From Gammaproteobacteria bacterium (GTDB lineage: Bacteria; Pseudomonadota; Gammaproteobacteria; Chromatiales; Chromatiaceae), in contig JAGRGU010000046.1 in assembly GCA_020445335.1 (NCBI GenBank), positions 1 through 64,000 on the forward strand: a stretch of 64,000 nucleotides of DNA. Direction: 5' to 3'. Positions 36,294 through 45,581 of the stretch are shown here, one piece after another. Under the pieces are notes generated by a model. The model did not search any database. It saw only the letters and a program-made list of their open reading frames with translations, and was not told the origin of the DNA. A program made the translations under genes and the position numbers. Each line of letters begins with the position of its first letter. Position 1 is the stretch's first letter.

Positions 36294-37205
36294 ATGAACG
36301 TGACACTGCGCCAGCTCTCCTTGTTCGAGTCAGTGGCACGCAACCTCAGCTTTACCCGCGCCGCGGAGGAGTTGCACTTGAGCCAACCGGCGGTCTCGAT
36401 GCAGATTCGTCAGCTCGAGGAGTCGGTGGGCCTGCCACTGTTCGAGAAGTCCGGCAAGCAGGTGAGTCTCACCGAGGCGGGACGCGAGGTCTTTCACTAC
36501 AGTCAGGGGATCAATCGCTATCTGGTCGAAATGGAAGAGGTGCTGGTTTCGCTGAAGGGGCTCAACCGCGGCCATCTGCACGTTGCCGTAGCCAGTACCG
36601 TCAACTACTTTGCGCCACGACTGCTGGCCGCGTTCCACCGCCGCTATCCGGGCATAGATCTGGAGCTGGACGTGACCAATCGCGAACAGCTGATCCAGCA
36701 ACTGGTGGCCAACAGCGTCGACGTGGTGTTGATGGGCAAGCCGCCGCAGAGCGTCGAAGTGGAGGCGGAGCCCTTCATGCGTAATCCGCTGGTGGTGATA
36801 GCGCCGCCAGATCATCCGCTGCGCGATCAAAAGAGGATACCGCTCGAACGACTGGCGGAAGAGGTGTTCGTCATGCGCGAGCCGGGATCGGGCACGCGCC
36901 AGGCGATGGAGCGGATCTTCGACGCCAAGGGGCTTGAGATTCGCCGGGGAATGCAGATGACTCGTAACGAGGCGATCAAACAGGCGGTGCGGGCCGGCCT
37001 GGGGCTCAGCATCGTATCGACCCATACCATTGAGCTCGAGCTTGAGACGGGGCGCCTGGTGAAGCTGGATGTCGAAGGTCTGCCGATCGAACGCAAGTGG
37101 TACCTGGTCTACCGCAAGCGCAAGCGGATGTCACCGTCGAGTCAGGCCTTCCGCAGCTTCGTCATCAAGGAAGCCGAGTCGATCGACGCCATGGCGGACG
37201 ACTGA
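36294..37205 (+). CDS. LysR family transcriptional regulator (CbbR-like)
   Basis: A 303-residue LysR regulator. The helix-turn-helix is LSFTRAAEELHLSQPAVSMQIRQLEESVG (residues about 18-46), followed by a linker helix and a periplasmic-binding-like effector domain with VANSVDVVLMGKPP. The sequence resembles CbbR-type activators of Calvin-cycle genes, but no cbb gene lies nearby, so the target is open. The ATG at 36294 gives the standard MNVTLRQL start; an upstream in-frame ATG at 36243 is not preferred. It is convergent with argA. Confidence 0.88.
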   Translation: MNVTLRQLSLFESVARNLSFTRAAEELHLSQPAVSMQIRQLEESVGLPLFEKSGKQVSLTEAGREVFHYSQGINRYLVEMEEVLVSLKGLNRGHLHVAVASTVNYFAPRLLAAFHRRYPGIDLELDVTNREQLIQQLVANSVDVVLMGKPPQSVEVEAEPFMRNPLVVIAPPDHPLRDQKRIPLERLAEEVFVMREPGSGTRQAMERIFDAKGLEIRRGMQMTRNEAIKQAVRAGLGLSIVSTHTIELELETGRLVKLDVEGLPIERKWYLVYRKRKRMSPSSQAFRSFVIKEAESIDAMADD

Positions 37206-37256
37206 CGCCACCGTGTCTCAGCCACCGGCGGTGTTCGCGGATTGGGGAGCTCCTGG

Positions 37257-38588
37257 TCAGGTCAGCCGCTTCACCAGCACTTTCGAGTTGCGCTGAAAGT
37301 TGTAGAGCTGGCGCTTGGCGATTGGCAACGCCTTGATCGGTAGCGGTTCGAAGCCGCGTTCGATGAACCAATGGGTGGTCTGCGTCGTCAGCACGAACAG
37401 ATGCTCGATGCCGAGTGCCCGCGCGCGTGATTCCATGTGTCCCAGCAGGTTGTCGCCACGGCCGCCGGCACGGTAGTCGGGATGCACCGCAACGCAGGCC
37501 ATCTCCGCCATACGCTCCTCCGCGTAGCAGTAGAGCGCGGCGCAGCCGATGACGGCGCCGTCCAGCTCGACCACCGAGAAGCGATCTATCTCGGTCTCCA
37601 GCAGTTCCCGCGAACGGCGCACCAGCACCCCCTGCCGCTCGAGCGGAGAGAGCAGCTCGAGTATGCCGCCGACGTCGTCGATGGTGGCGTCGCGCACCCC
37701 TTCGTAGTGCGCCGCGGTCAGCATCGTGCCGATGCCGTCGCGGGTGAACAGCTCGCGCAGCAGCGCGCCGTCGGTATTACGATCGAGCAGATGGACCCTT
37801 TTGACCCCACGGCGGCAACAGTCGATGGCGCTGTTGAGGCTCTGGCGCAGTTCGTCGGAGAGATTGCGCCGACGTTTCAGGATTGCCTCGAGCTCGGTCG
37901 GAATGACGTTGGTCGGAATGCGTCCCCTGGTATCCCTGAGACCCGGTTCTTCCAGCAGCAGAATCAGCTTCTCCGCACCCAGTGCGATCGCCACTGAGGC
38001 GGCGACGTCGGTCGCGGCCAGGTTGAACACCTCGCCGGTAGGTGAGTATCCAAGCGGCGGAATCAGCGCGATGGCGCCGGTCTCGAGCAGCTGGCTGATC
38101 GCCTTGGCATCGATGCGCCTTACCTTTCCGGTGTGACAGTAGTCGACACCGCCCAGTACCCCCAGCGGTTGCGCTGTGACGAAGTTTCCCGAGGCGACGC
38201 GGATATTGGCGCCGGCCATCGGCGAATTGGTCAATCCCACCGAGAGCAGCGCTTCCACCTCTACGCGAACTGTTCCGGCCGCCTCTTTGACGCAGGCCAG
38301 TGCGGCATCGTCGGTCACCCGCAGGCCGTTGACGATCTGCATCTGCGCATTGCGCAGACGCAGGCTCGCCTCGATCTGTGGCCGAGCGCCGTGCACCAGC
38401 ACCAGGCGGATGCCGAGGCCGTTGAGCAGCGCGATATCGTTCGCCAGGCTGGCGAAACCGCCGTCGCGCAGCGCCTCGCCATCAAAGGCGAGAACGAAGG
38501 TGCAGCCACGATGGGCGTGGATGTAGGGCGAGGAGTTGCGAAACCATTCGACGAACGGATCGGTGCTGGGTGCGCGCTTTTTTGCCAC
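37257..38588 (-). CDS. argA: Amino-acid N-acetyltransferase (N-acetylglutamate synthase)
   Basis: ArgA makes N-acetylglutamate, the first step of arginine synthesis. The 443-residue protein has the amino-acid-kinase-like domain (VLVHGARPQIEASL near residue 63, GAIALIPPLGYSPTGEVFNL around 190) that binds arginine as feedback inhibitor, and a C-terminal GNAT acetyltransferase domain with VAVHPDYRAGGRGDNLL as the acetyl-CoA motif. Length and domain order are those of the classical gammaproteobacterial enzyme. argE lies in the same neighbourhood, although not in the same transcript. Confidence 0.95.
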   Translation of the reverse strand: MAKKRAPSTDPFVEWFRNSSPYIHAHRGCTFVLAFDGEALRDGGFASLANDIALLNGLGIRLVLVHGARPQIEASLRLRNAQMQIVNGLRVTDDAALACVKEAAGTVRVEVEALLSVGLTNSPMAGANIRVASGNFVTAQPLGVLGGVDYCHTGKVRRIDAKAISQLLETGAIALIPPLGYSPTGEVFNLAATDVAASVAIALGAEKLILLLEEPGLRDTRGRIPTNVIPTELEAILKRRRNLSDELRQSLNSAIDCCRRGVKRVHLLDRNTDGALLRELFTRDGIGTMLTAAHYEGVRDATIDDVGGILELLSPLERQGVLVRRSRELLETEIDRFSVVELDGAVIGCAALYCYAEERMAEMACVAVHPDYRAGGRGDNLLGHMESRARALGIEHLFVLTTQTTHWFIERGFEPLPIKALPIAKRQLYNFQRNSKVLVKRLT

Positions 38589-38644
38589 TGGATCGAATTC
38601 CCATTAATCTGTGGTTCGAGTCATTCGATTAATAGTAACAGCCC

Positions 38645-39097
38645 TTGTCTGAAGCGTTGCGCTCCGTGATTCGCTTTTTCACTTTATTCGTCTTATCGCT
38701 GATGCTCGTCGCCTGTGGCGAACGCAACCGGTTGCCGATCCGGGTTGGAGCGGTTGCGGCCGAGGTCGAGGTGGCGCGTACGCCCGAGCAGCGGATGCAG
38801 GGGCTTATGGGTCGCCGCGAACTGCCGCCGGATCAGGGCATGCTGCTGGTTTTTCCGCAGCAGAAGGTGCTGCAGCTGTGGATGCTCAACACCGAGATCG
38901 CGCTGGATGTCGGCTTCTTCGATGCCGACGGCGTGTTGATCCAGCAGATCGGCATGCTCCCCGACGGCGGCAGGAGGATCCATAGCTCGAGCGCTCCGGC
39001 ACGCTATGCACTGGAGATGAATCTGGGGTGGTTCAAGCGGCAGGGTCTCGAACCCGGCGCGCGTCTGCATCTTCCGGCGCTGATTACCGCGGAGTGA
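38645..39097 (+). CDS. DUF192 lipoprotein
   Basis: A small exported protein of about 150 residues. The N-terminal helix FFTLFVLSLMLVACGE ends in a lipobox, so it is probably anchored to a membrane. The DUF192 domain follows, with VEVARTPEQRMQGLMGRRELPPDQGMLLVF and LQLWMLNTEIALDVGF. Function of the family is unknown. The start is uncertain: TTG 38645 or GTG 38666, and neither has a clear ribosome site. It is divergent from argA and convergent with argE. Confidence 0.85.
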   Translation: MSEALRSVIRFFTLFVLSLMLVACGERNRLPIRVGAVAAEVEVARTPEQRMQGLMGRRELPPDQGMLLVFPQQKVLQLWMLNTEIALDVGFFDADGVLIQQIGMLPDGGRRIHSSSAPARYALEMNLGWFKRQGLEPGARLHLPALITAE

Positions 39098-39111
39098 GAC
39101 AACGCTTTCGT

Positions 39112-40266
39112 TCACGCCAGGCAGAAACGCCTTATCACGGCCTGCAGCGTGTCGATCATCGGTGCTATGCGTGCCAGCGACAGATACTCGTCCGGCTGGT
39201 GCGCCTGCTCGATATCACCCGGGCCCAGAATCACGGTCTCCGCCCCGAGCTGGTTCAGGTAGGGCGCTTCGGTACCGAACGCAACCGCGCCGGCCCTGGC
39301 GCCGGTGAGATTTTCGATGGCGCGCACTATCGCGGCGTCAGCCGGTGTCTCGGTCGCCGGTATGCCGCCGAATGGGGTGCTGAGCTCCAGTCGCAGCCCG
39401 CTCGACTCGAACAGCCGCTCGAGTCGCTGCGACAGTTCCGCGCGCAGCGCGGCGATATCCATGCCAGGCAGCGGTCGCAGATCGATCTGCAGTTCGCACT
39501 GACCGCAGATCCGGTTGGGGTTGTCGCCGCCGTGGATATGGCCCAGGTTCAACGTCGGCACCTCCACCTCGAACAGCGGGTTGCGGTAGCGCTGCTGCAG
39601 CTCCGACCGCCAGTCGAGGATCTCGCCGATGGCACGGTGCATCCCCTCCAGTGCGCTGACGCCGAGGGCCGGGTTGCTGGAGTGGCCGGAACGGCCGAAC
39701 AGGCGGATGGTCTCCATCGTGATGCCCTTGTGCATGCGCACCGGGCGCAGGCCGGTCGGTTCGCCGATCAGTGCGTGGCGCCCCAAATGGCGACCGCTCT
39801 CGACCAGTGACCGGGCGCCGCACATGGTACTCTCCTCGTCGGCGGTCGCGAGCAGAACCAGCGGCTGTTTCAGCTGCTTCAGGTCGAACTTCCTGACCGC
39901 TTCGATTGCCAGCGCGAAAAACGACTTCATGTCCGCGGTACCCAGGCCATAGAGGCGGCCGTCGCGTTCGCTCAGCCTGAACGGGTCGCTGGCCCAGAGC
40001 TGTTCGTCGCAGGGTACGGTATCGGTGTGGCCCGAGAGGATCATACCCTCGGTTCCGCGACCGGCACTGGCAACCAGATTGTATTTGCCCGGGGCGTTTG
40101 CCAACTCCAGCACCTCGACCCGAAAGCCGACGTCCTCGAGCCATCCGCTCAGCAGTTCGATGACGCCGCGGTTCGACTGGTCCCACTGCGCGTTTATGCT
40201 GCTCACCGACGGGGCGGCGATGAGCTGCGAGAGCATCGTCATCAGACCGGGCGGCGAGTCAGGCAT
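39112..40266 (-). CDS. argE: Acetylornithine deacetylase
   Basis: ArgE removes the acetyl group from N-acetylornithine in arginine synthesis. The 384-residue M20-family metallopeptidase shows the metal-site motifs SGHTDTVPCD (His and Asp), GTADMKSF, ATADEEST (catalytic Glu) and GEPTGLRPV, and the C-terminal HQPDEYLS His. The dimerisation domain is in the middle. The gene start overlaps the end of the TetR-family gene by 8 bases, so the two are cotranscribed. Confidence 0.93.
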   Translation of the reverse strand: MPDSPPGLMTMLSQLIAAPSVSSINAQWDQSNRGVIELLSGWLEDVGFRVEVLELANAPGKYNLVASAGRGTEGMILSGHTDTVPCDEQLWASDPFRLSERDGRLYGLGTADMKSFFALAIEAVRKFDLKQLKQPLVLLATADEESTMCGARSLVESGRHLGRHALIGEPTGLRPVRMHKGITMETIRLFGRSGHSSNPALGVSALEGMHRAIGEILDWRSELQQRYRNPLFEVEVPTLNLGHIHGGDNPNRICGQCELQIDLRPLPGMDIAALRAELSQRLERLFESSGLRLELSTPFGGIPATETPADAAIVRAIENLTGARAGAVAFGTEAPYLNQLGAETVILGPGDIEQAHQPDEYLSLARIAPMIDTLQAVIRRFCLA

Positions 40267-40837
40267 AACGCGCCAGCTCGTCTATCCAGCGATCCAGCTC
40301 CTGGGTGCCACGCTCGAGAAAGCCGGGATCCTGGTAGACCTGCGACACCACGATCAATCCCTGTCCGCGCGCCAGCAACTGCAGCGAGAGCTCCTGCGCC
40401 TCCTCCCGGTAACCCATCTCGGCGAACTGCTGCGCCAGCCACTGCTGAAAGATGTCGAACAGCTTTTTCGATTCCCCTTTCATCTCCGCGTCATCCTTGG
40501 CGAACTCCATCGCCAGCGAGCCCATCGGGCAGCCGGAACGGAGCAGCGCGGGCGTGCTGTCATACATGATGCGGACGAATCGCTCCAGACGGCGCTGCGG
40601 CCTGTCGATGTTTTTGCTCCACTCCGCCAGCATGGTACCGATGGTCTCCAGGCGGTGGCGGATCACGGCCTTGAGGATCTCCTCCTTGGACCTGAAGTAG
40701 TAGTAGATGTTGCCGCGCGGCACGTCGGCTTCGGCAACGACATCGGAAAACGAGGTGCGGTGAAACCCCTTGCGGTAGAAGAGCTGATTGGCTGCGTCGA
40801 CGATACGCTGCCTGGTCAGTTCGCTTTTGGCGCTCAT
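40259..40837 (-). CDS. TetR family regulator
   Basis: A 192-residue regulator. The N-terminal helix-turn-helix reads TRQRIVDAANQLFYRKGFHRTSFSDVVAEADVPRGNIYYYFRSKEEIL, the standard TetR pattern. The ligand domain contains LLRSGCPMGSLAMEF, a Cys-containing motif common to the NemR/AcuR-like subgroup that responds to electrophiles. Its last codons overlap argE, an odd pairing for a TetR protein. Possible target sites lie in the AT-rich stretch upstream (40855-40900). Confidence 0.88.
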   Translation of the reverse strand: MSAKSELTRQRIVDAANQLFYRKGFHRTSFSDVVAEADVPRGNIYYYFRSKEEILKAVIRHRLETIGTMLAEWSKNIDRPQRRLERFVRIMYDSTPALLRSGCPMGSLAMEFAKDDAEMKGESKKLFDIFQQWLAQQFAEMGYREEAQELSLQLLARGQGLIVVSQVYQDPGFLERGTQELDRWIDELARYA

Positions 40838-40986
40838 GGCTGGATTCCGCCGACGTCTGTTGCGTGTGACTTGGATTATAGTCCTAAATTATTCACGCGC
40901 GTTCAGGTTCGGCCGCGATCCGTGCCGTTGAACCCGGTCTGCCCGGATGGAGCGGTTTTCCGCAGACCGCAGAGTGTTGGCTAACC

Positions 40987-41655
40987 CTAGAGTGAACCCC
41001 AGGAGTTTTTACGTCGCTGGAATCGCAGGTGCGGCAGGATCAGCCCGATGACGATGCCGAGGATGATGACGCCGCCGCCGATCATGAACCATTTCTGGTT
41101 GCTGTTGTTGCTCAGCTCCCGGTTCTCCTGTTTCAGTCCCTCCACCTGATGCGTCAGCTGGGCGACGGTCTTGCGCAGTTCATTGCGTTCGTTGGAGATG
41201 CGGATGGCGTTGGAGGCGGTGCGCCGGATCGACTCGAGCTCTTTGTCCAGCGCCTCTTTTTGTTGTGACAGCGTGCTGTGTTCCTGCTGCAGTTCGCTGA
41301 ACTCCTCCTGCAGTTTGGCCAGGCGGGCGGTGAGCTTGCCGGGCTCTTCGAGCAGCTCCCTGAGCCGACTTTCGGCGCTGACCAGGCGGTCGCGGGCGCT
41401 CGGAATCGGCATCAGCTGCCGGGTCAGGATGTATCCGGTTTTGCCGTCCTGGGTTCTGACATGCGAGTAGCCGGACGCCGCATTGCTCTCCAGCAGCTGC
41501 ACCTCGTAGCCGCTCGGCAGCATGCGCAGGATCTTGTGGGTCGAGCTCTCGCCCGATCGGAGCGTGACTTTGAACTGATCGGTGACGTAGCGGCTCTCGG
41601 CATGAAGCTGGCCGGCCGCCAACAGCAATGCCAATCCCAGAAGAAAATATTTCAC
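40987..41655 (-). CDS. YgiM-like SH3-domain membrane protein (TIGR04211)
   Basis: A 222-residue protein with a signal peptide (LLGLALLLAAGQLHAES), an SH3b domain (residues 22-90, YVTDQFKVTLRSGESSTHKILRML), a long coiled coil (about 95-180, rich in Glu/Gln/Leu) and a C-terminal transmembrane helix (GGGVIILGIVIGLILPHL). This matches the YgiM family, thought to act at the cell envelope. It is divergent from typA across a 654-base non-coding stretch. Confidence 0.9.
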   Translation of the reverse strand: MKYFLLGLALLLAAGQLHAESRYVTDQFKVTLRSGESSTHKILRMLPSGYEVQLLESNAASGYSHVRTQDGKTGYILTRQLMPIPSARDRLVSAESRLRELLEEPGKLTARLAKLQEEFSELQQEHSTLSQQKEALDKELESIRRTASNAIRISNERNELRKTVAQLTHQVEGLKQENRELSNNSNQKWFMIGGGVIILGIVIGLILPHLRFQRRKNSWGSL

Positions 41656-41708
41656 AAAAACGACCTCTGAAAGAGTCTGAGGAATTAAAACCCGCTTTGC
41701 GCCTCCGG

Positions 41709-41763
41709 GATCGAAGCGCTTACGCGGCTTCCAGCCAGTCAGGGCTGGCAGATCGCTTCGATC
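41709..41763. repeat. Nested inverted repeats (possible structured RNA)
   Basis: GATCGAAGCG (41709-41718) pairs with CGCTTCGATC (41754-41763), a perfect 10-bp outer stem; inside it CCAGCC (41731-41736) pairs with GGCTGG (41743-41748). About 60 bases on, GGTTCA and TGAACC (41800-41823) form a further hairpin whose loop TGGCTGGAAGC is complementary to GCTTCCAGCCA in the first structure. A run of six T follows near 41854. The set could be a small RNA or a mobile palindromic element. Confidence 0.5.
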
Positions 41764-41937
41764 TCTCGGGTTGCGGGAGCCAGGCGGTCACGACCAATCG
41801 GTTCAATGGCTGGAAGCTGAACCTTCAGGCTGGCGCTGCTGCCGATAGGGGTGATTTTTTCAGATGGAGAAGGAGAAGTCCAAAGCTAGTTTGGAAAAAG
41901 TGCGGGCCCCGTCCGTAACGGCTTCATTAGTGTTGGG

Positions 41938-42233
41938 TTATTCACATTTTTGAACTTTCCTAGCCTGTTGCGGCTGAAGTTGTCAAGTGGTGTGGCAAAA
42001 AAAAGTCCAATTCGCCTAACCTGTTGATTGAAAAAGAGATGTCAAATTGTGCATTTTTTTTTCAATCTGACGGAAAGTGCGATTTTATGAGGATTTAAGC
42101 TTTCTTTTCCCTCGCCCTCCACAGAGTTATCCACAGAAATTGTGGATAACCGGGATTTGATTTCAATGACAAAGCGATAGCCATCCAGATAAAAGTTTCG
42201 TCTAACGATTGGCGACTAAATCCCTGATCCACA
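41938..42233. repeat. Cluster of DnaA boxes
   Basis: TTATCCACA (42127-42135) and TGTGGATAA (42141-42149) are two perfect DnaA boxes in inverted orientation 5 bases apart. TTATTCACA (41938-41946) also fits TTATNCACA, and TGATCCACA (42225-42233) differs at one base. AT-rich tracts lie between them. The cluster may bind DnaA; whether it is an origin, a titration site or part of typA control is not clear. Confidence 0.55.
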
Positions 42234-42273
42234 TTGCGAAATTTCATTTCCCTGATAGATCGGCAGAATCCGT

Positions 42274-42279
42274 TATAAT
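42274..42279 (+). promoter_or_regulatory. -10 box of the typA promoter
   Basis: A perfect TATAAT followed by a GCGCGCC discriminator, 31 bases before typA. A GC-rich discriminator is typical of growth-rate or stringently controlled promoters. The -35 region is poor (CCTGAT at 17-bp spacing). Confidence 0.65.
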
Positions 42280-42309
42280 GCGCGCCTTTTTCTTGCGAGG
42301 CACTTCCCG

Positions 42310-44130
42310 ATGATCAGCAAGCTCAGAAATATCGCCATTATCGCCCATGTGGACCATGGCAAGACAACGCTGGTCGACCAGTTGCTGCAGCAATCCGGCA
42401 CCCTGGGGGATCGTTTTGGCCCGGTCGAGCGGGTTATGGACTCCAACGATCTGGAGAAGGAGCGTGGCATCACCATTCTTTCGAAGAATACCGCGATTCG
42501 CTGGAACGACTACCGCATCAATATCGTCGATACGCCGGGCCATGCCGATTTCGGTGGCGAAGTGGAGCGTGTGCTTTCGATGGTCGACTCCGTGCTGCTG
42601 CTGGTGGACGCGGTGGAGGGACCGATGCCGCAGACCCGGTTCGTGACCCAGAAGGCTTTCGCGCACGGTCTCAAGCCGATCGTCGTAGTCAACAAGATCG
42701 ACCGCGAGGGCGCGCGACCGGACTGGGTCATCGACCAGACTTTCGACCTCTTCGACCGACTCGGCGCGAGCGACGAGCAGCTCGATTTTCCCATTGTCTA
42801 CGCCTCGGCGATCAACGGCTACGCCGGTACCGAGGCGGATGTGCGCAGTGGCGACATGACGCCGTTGTTTCACGCCATCGTCGACAACTGCCCGGTGCCG
42901 GAGGTCAATCCGGCCGGACCGTTTCAGATGCAGGTGTCGACGCTGGCCTACAACAGCTATGTGGGCGCGATCGCGATCGGCCGTATCACCCGCGGGCGGG
43001 TGCAGCGCAACATGCCGGTGATGGTGGTGAAGCGGGATGGTGCCCAACATCGCGCCAAGATCGGTCTGGTATACGGTTTTCTGGGTCTGGAGCGGGTGGA
43101 GGTGGAGGAGGCGAGCGCCGGCGATATCGTCGCGATCTCCGGCATCGAAGCGCCCAATGTCTCGGATACGCTGTGCGATCCCGAGCAGGTCGAGGCGCTG
43201 CCCGGCCTGACCGTCGATGAGCCGACGGTGAGCATGACCTTCCAGGTCAACAACTCGCCGTTCGCGGGCAGAGAGGGGAAGTACATCACTTCTCGCCAGT
43301 TGAAGGATCGCCTGGAGCGCGAGCTGCTCTACAACGTGGCGCTGCGTGTGGAGGAGGGTAACGACCCGGAGAAGTTCCGCGTCTCCGGGCGGGGCGAACT
43401 GCACCTCTCGATCTTGCTCGAGAATATGCGCCGCGAGGGTTACGAACTCGCCGTCTCGCGCCCGGAGGTGATCTTCCGCGAAGTGGAGGGCGAGATCTGT
43501 GAGCCCTACGAACAGCTGACCGTCGATATCGAGGAGCAGCACCAGGGAGCGATCATGGAGAGCCTGGGCGCGCGTCGCGGTGATCTGCGCGATATGATCC
43601 CGGACGGGCGCGGGCGGGTGCGACTGGATTACGTGATCCCTTCGCGTGGCCTGATCGGCTTCCAGACCGAGTTCCTGACGCTGACTTCAGGATCGGGGCT
43701 CATCTATCATGTCTTCGATAGCTACGCGCCCGCGCACCGCGGAGGCATAGCGCCGCGCAAGAACGGTGTGCTGATCTCCAACAGCACCGGCAAGGCGCTG
43801 GGCTACGCGCTGTTCAATCTGCAGGAACGCGGGCGTCTGTTCACCAGACCTGGCGACGAGGTCTACGAAGGGCAGGTGGTCGGCATACACTCACGTGGCA
43901 ACGACCTGACGGTCAATCCGCTGAAAGCGAAGCAGCTGACCAACATCCGTGCCGCCGGCAGCGACGAGAATATCCTGCTGACACCGCCGATCCGCTACTC
44001 GCTGGAGCAGGCGCTGGAGTTCATCGAGGGTGACGAGCTGGTGGAGATCACACCGAGTCAGATCCGAGTGCGCAAACGCCACCTTAAAGAGCACGAGCGT
44101 AAACGCGCCTCGCGTCCGGCCGGCGAGTGA
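42310..44130 (+). CDS. typA: Ribosome-associated GTPase TypA/BipA
   Basis: A 606-residue translational GTPase that binds the 70S ribosome and helps 50S assembly at low temperature or under stress. G1 is [10 protein letters not shown]2 lies in [10 protein letters not shown]3 is [10 protein letters not shown] and G4 is NKIDRE; domains II, III and V follow, and the C-terminal TypA-specific domain contains [23 protein letters not shown] 42310 has GAGG 9 bases upstream. Length is standard. Confidence 0.96.
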   Translation: MISKLRNIAIIAHVDHGKTTLVDQLLQQSGTLGDRFGPVERVMDSNDLEKERGITILSKNTAIRWNDYRINIVDTPGHADFGGEVERVLSMVDSVLLLVDAVEGPMPQTRFVTQKAFAHGLKPIVVVNKIDREGARPDWVIDQTFDLFDRLGASDEQLDFPIVYASAINGYAGTEADVRSGDMTPLFHAIVDNCPVPEVNPAGPFQMQVSTLAYNSYVGAIAIGRITRGRVQRNMPVMVVKRDGAQHRAKIGLVYGFLGLERVEVEEASAGDIVAISGIEAPNVSDTLCDPEQVEALPGLTVDEPTVSMTFQVNNSPFAGREGKYITSRQLKDRLERELLYNVALRVEEGNDPEKFRVSGRGELHLSILLENMRREGYELAVSRPEVIFREVEGEICEPYEQLTVDIEEQHQGAIMESLGARRGDLRDMIPDGRGRVRLDYVIPSRGLIGFQTEFLTLTSGSGLIYHVFDSYAPAHRGGIAPRKNGVLISNSTGKALGYALFNLQERGRLFTRPGDEVYEGQVVGIHSRGNDLTVNPLKAKQLTNIRAAGSDENILLTPPIRYSLEQALEFIEGDELVEITPSQIRVRKRHLKEHERKRASRPAGE

Positions 44131-44151
44131 GCATGGGGCGGAAAGAAGAAA

Positions 44152-44180
44152 GCCCCGGCAGCAATCCTTGCTGTCGGGGC
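44152..44180. terminator. Hairpin after typA
   Basis: GCCCCGGCAGCAA (44152-44164) pairs with TTGCTGTCGGGGC (44168-44180) over 13 bp with one G-U pair and a 3-base loop. There is no T-run on the plus strand; on the minus strand TTTCTTC follows. It most likely ends the typA transcript or protects its 3' end. Confidence 0.6.
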
Positions 44181-44214
44181 CGTGTCGCCGGGCTTGGTTG
44201 GCAAAGGGTATCCG

Positions 44215-44258
44215 GTCCTTAGACTCATCCCTGTGGTGAAGAGCTCAGTCCTTAGACT
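44215..44258. repeat. 11-bp direct repeat upstream of dtd
   Basis: GTCCTTAGACT occurs at 44215-44225 and 44248-44258, 33 bases apart, that is about three helical turns. Each copy, extended by a base, is partly palindromic (AGTC/GACT in the second copy). The spacing would place two bound proteins on the same DNA face. No regulator is known. Confidence 0.4.
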
Positions 44259-44407
44259 TCCTTGGATGGCGACAATTAAAGTCTACACCCCTTTGGCGGC
44301 GAAAGTGTCGGGCGATGCCGCAGTTCTTTGTAGGACAAATCTGAAAAAGTATCGAAAATCCTTATATTGACGAATTTAGCTCCTGAGGCAATAGTGAAGC
44401 CGAGACA

Positions 44408-44845
44408 ATGATTGCGCTGCTTCAAAGGGTGAGCGAGGCCCGGGTGGATGTCGCGGGCGAGTCTATAGCCAGCATCGGCAGAGGGCTGCTGGTGCTGGTG
44501 GGCGTCGAGCGCGCTGACGACCGTGCCAAGGCCGAGCGTCTGCTCGAGCGGTTGTTGGGCTACCGGGTGTTCGCCGATCACTGCGGACGCATGAACCTGT
44601 CGCTGACGCAGATCGACGGCGGTCTGTTGCTGGTTCCGCAGTTCACCCTGGTGGCGGATACCGCCAAAGGGATGCGGCCTGGTTTCTCCGCCGCTGCACC
44701 GCCACAACAGGGAGAGGCCCTCTTCGACTACCTCTGCGACCTTGCGGCCAACCGGCACGGCAAGCTGGGGCGGGGAGTATTCGGCGCGGATATGCAGGTC
44801 TCGCTGTGCAATGACGGGCCCGTTACGTTCCGGTTGCGGGTGTAG
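44408..44845 (+). CDS. dtd: D-aminoacyl-tRNA deacylase
   Basis: Dtd hydrolyses D-amino acids from mischarged tRNA. The 145-residue protein carries [13 protein letters not shown] at the start, the PQFTLVAD motif (SQFTL in E. coli; here Pro replaces Ser) and the NDGPVTFRL cross-subunit motif near the C-terminus. Ser to Pro in the first motif is a departure from the most common sequence, but the motif otherwise holds. It precedes the his operon by 125 bases. Confidence 0.93.
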   Translation: MIALLQRVSEARVDVAGESIASIGRGLLVLVGVERADDRAKAERLLERLLGYRVFADHCGRMNLSLTQIDGGLLLVPQFTLVADTAKGMRPGFSAAAPPQQGEALFDYLCDLAANRHGKLGRGVFGADMQVSLCNDGPVTFRLRV

Positions 44846-44970
44846 CCCGGAGGGGTGCGCGGGCGGTTTTTGACGCCGGCTCTGTACTTGTTGTCTATCT
44901 GGCTTAGAATAGTCGGGTTTCCGATTCCGATCGGCCAATTTTCCACCCACTCTCCATCGGGGTCCGACGC

Positions 44971-45561
44971 ATGCAGCGCACAGCGGAAATCGAACGTAAC
45001 ACACTGGAGACGCAGGTCAGCGTCTCGCTCAATCTGGATGGCGCCGGCGAATCGCGACTCGATACCGGGGTACCTTTTCTGGAGCACATGCTCGACCAGA
45101 TCGCCCGCCACGGAATGATCGATATCACCATCAGGGCGCGTGGTGATCTGCAGGTAGATGCGCACCACACCACCGAGGACATAGGCATCACTTTCGGTCA
45201 GGCGCTGGCGAGGGCGGTCGGCGACAAGAAGGGGATCCGGCGCTACGGCCACGCCTATGTTCCGCTCGACGAGGCACTGTCGCGGGTGGTGATCGATCTG
45301 TCGGGCAGGCCCGGAATGGAGTTCAACGTCGAATTTCCACGTGCGCGCATCGGCGACTTCGACACCGAGCTCTTCTACGAGTTCTTTCAGGGCTTCGTCA
45401 ATCATGCCGGCGTGACACTGCACGCCGATACGTTGCGCGGACGCAATGCGCACCATATTGCCGAAACACTGTTCAAGGCATTTGGCCGCGCACTGCGGAT
45501 GGCGCTTGAGCCGGATCCGCGAATGGCGGGTCTGCTGCCTTCGACCAAAGGCGCTCTCTAG
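44971..45561 (+). CDS. hisB: Imidazoleglycerol-phosphate dehydratase
   Basis: The monofunctional HisB (196 residues, no phosphatase domain), which removes water from imidazoleglycerol phosphate using manganese. Metal ligands are visible in [24 protein letters not shown] and [19 protein letters not shown]. It opens the his cluster: hisB, hisH, hisA, hisF, hisE. ATG 44971 is the only good start; a weak promoter may lie in the preceding gap (TAGAAT near 44907). Confidence 0.96.
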   Translation: MQRTAEIERNTLETQVSVSLNLDGAGESRLDTGVPFLEHMLDQIARHGMIDITIRARGDLQVDAHHTTEDIGITFGQALARAVGDKKGIRRYGHAYVPLDEALSRVVIDLSGRPGMEFNVEFPRARIGDFDTELFYEFFQGFVNHAGVTLHADTLRGRNAHHIAETLFKAFGRALRMALEPDPRMAGLLPSTKGAL

Positions 45562-45581
45562 CATTCGGCGGAATTCTGCAT

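Larger units (their letters stand above)
41656..42309. other. 654-base non-coding region between ygiM-like and typA
   Basis: No gene is supported here. From left to right it holds a set of inverted repeats (41709-41860), a T-run at about 41854, DnaA-box-like elements (41938-42233), AT-rich tracts around 41990-42110 and the typA promoter. Each is annotated separately. It is the longest gap in the window and unusually structured. Confidence 0.6.

Noticed and set aside
41938..42233. Calling this region the chromosomal origin
   Set aside because: DnaA boxes are present, but neither dnaA, dnaN nor mnmG lies nearby and no skew analysis is possible here.
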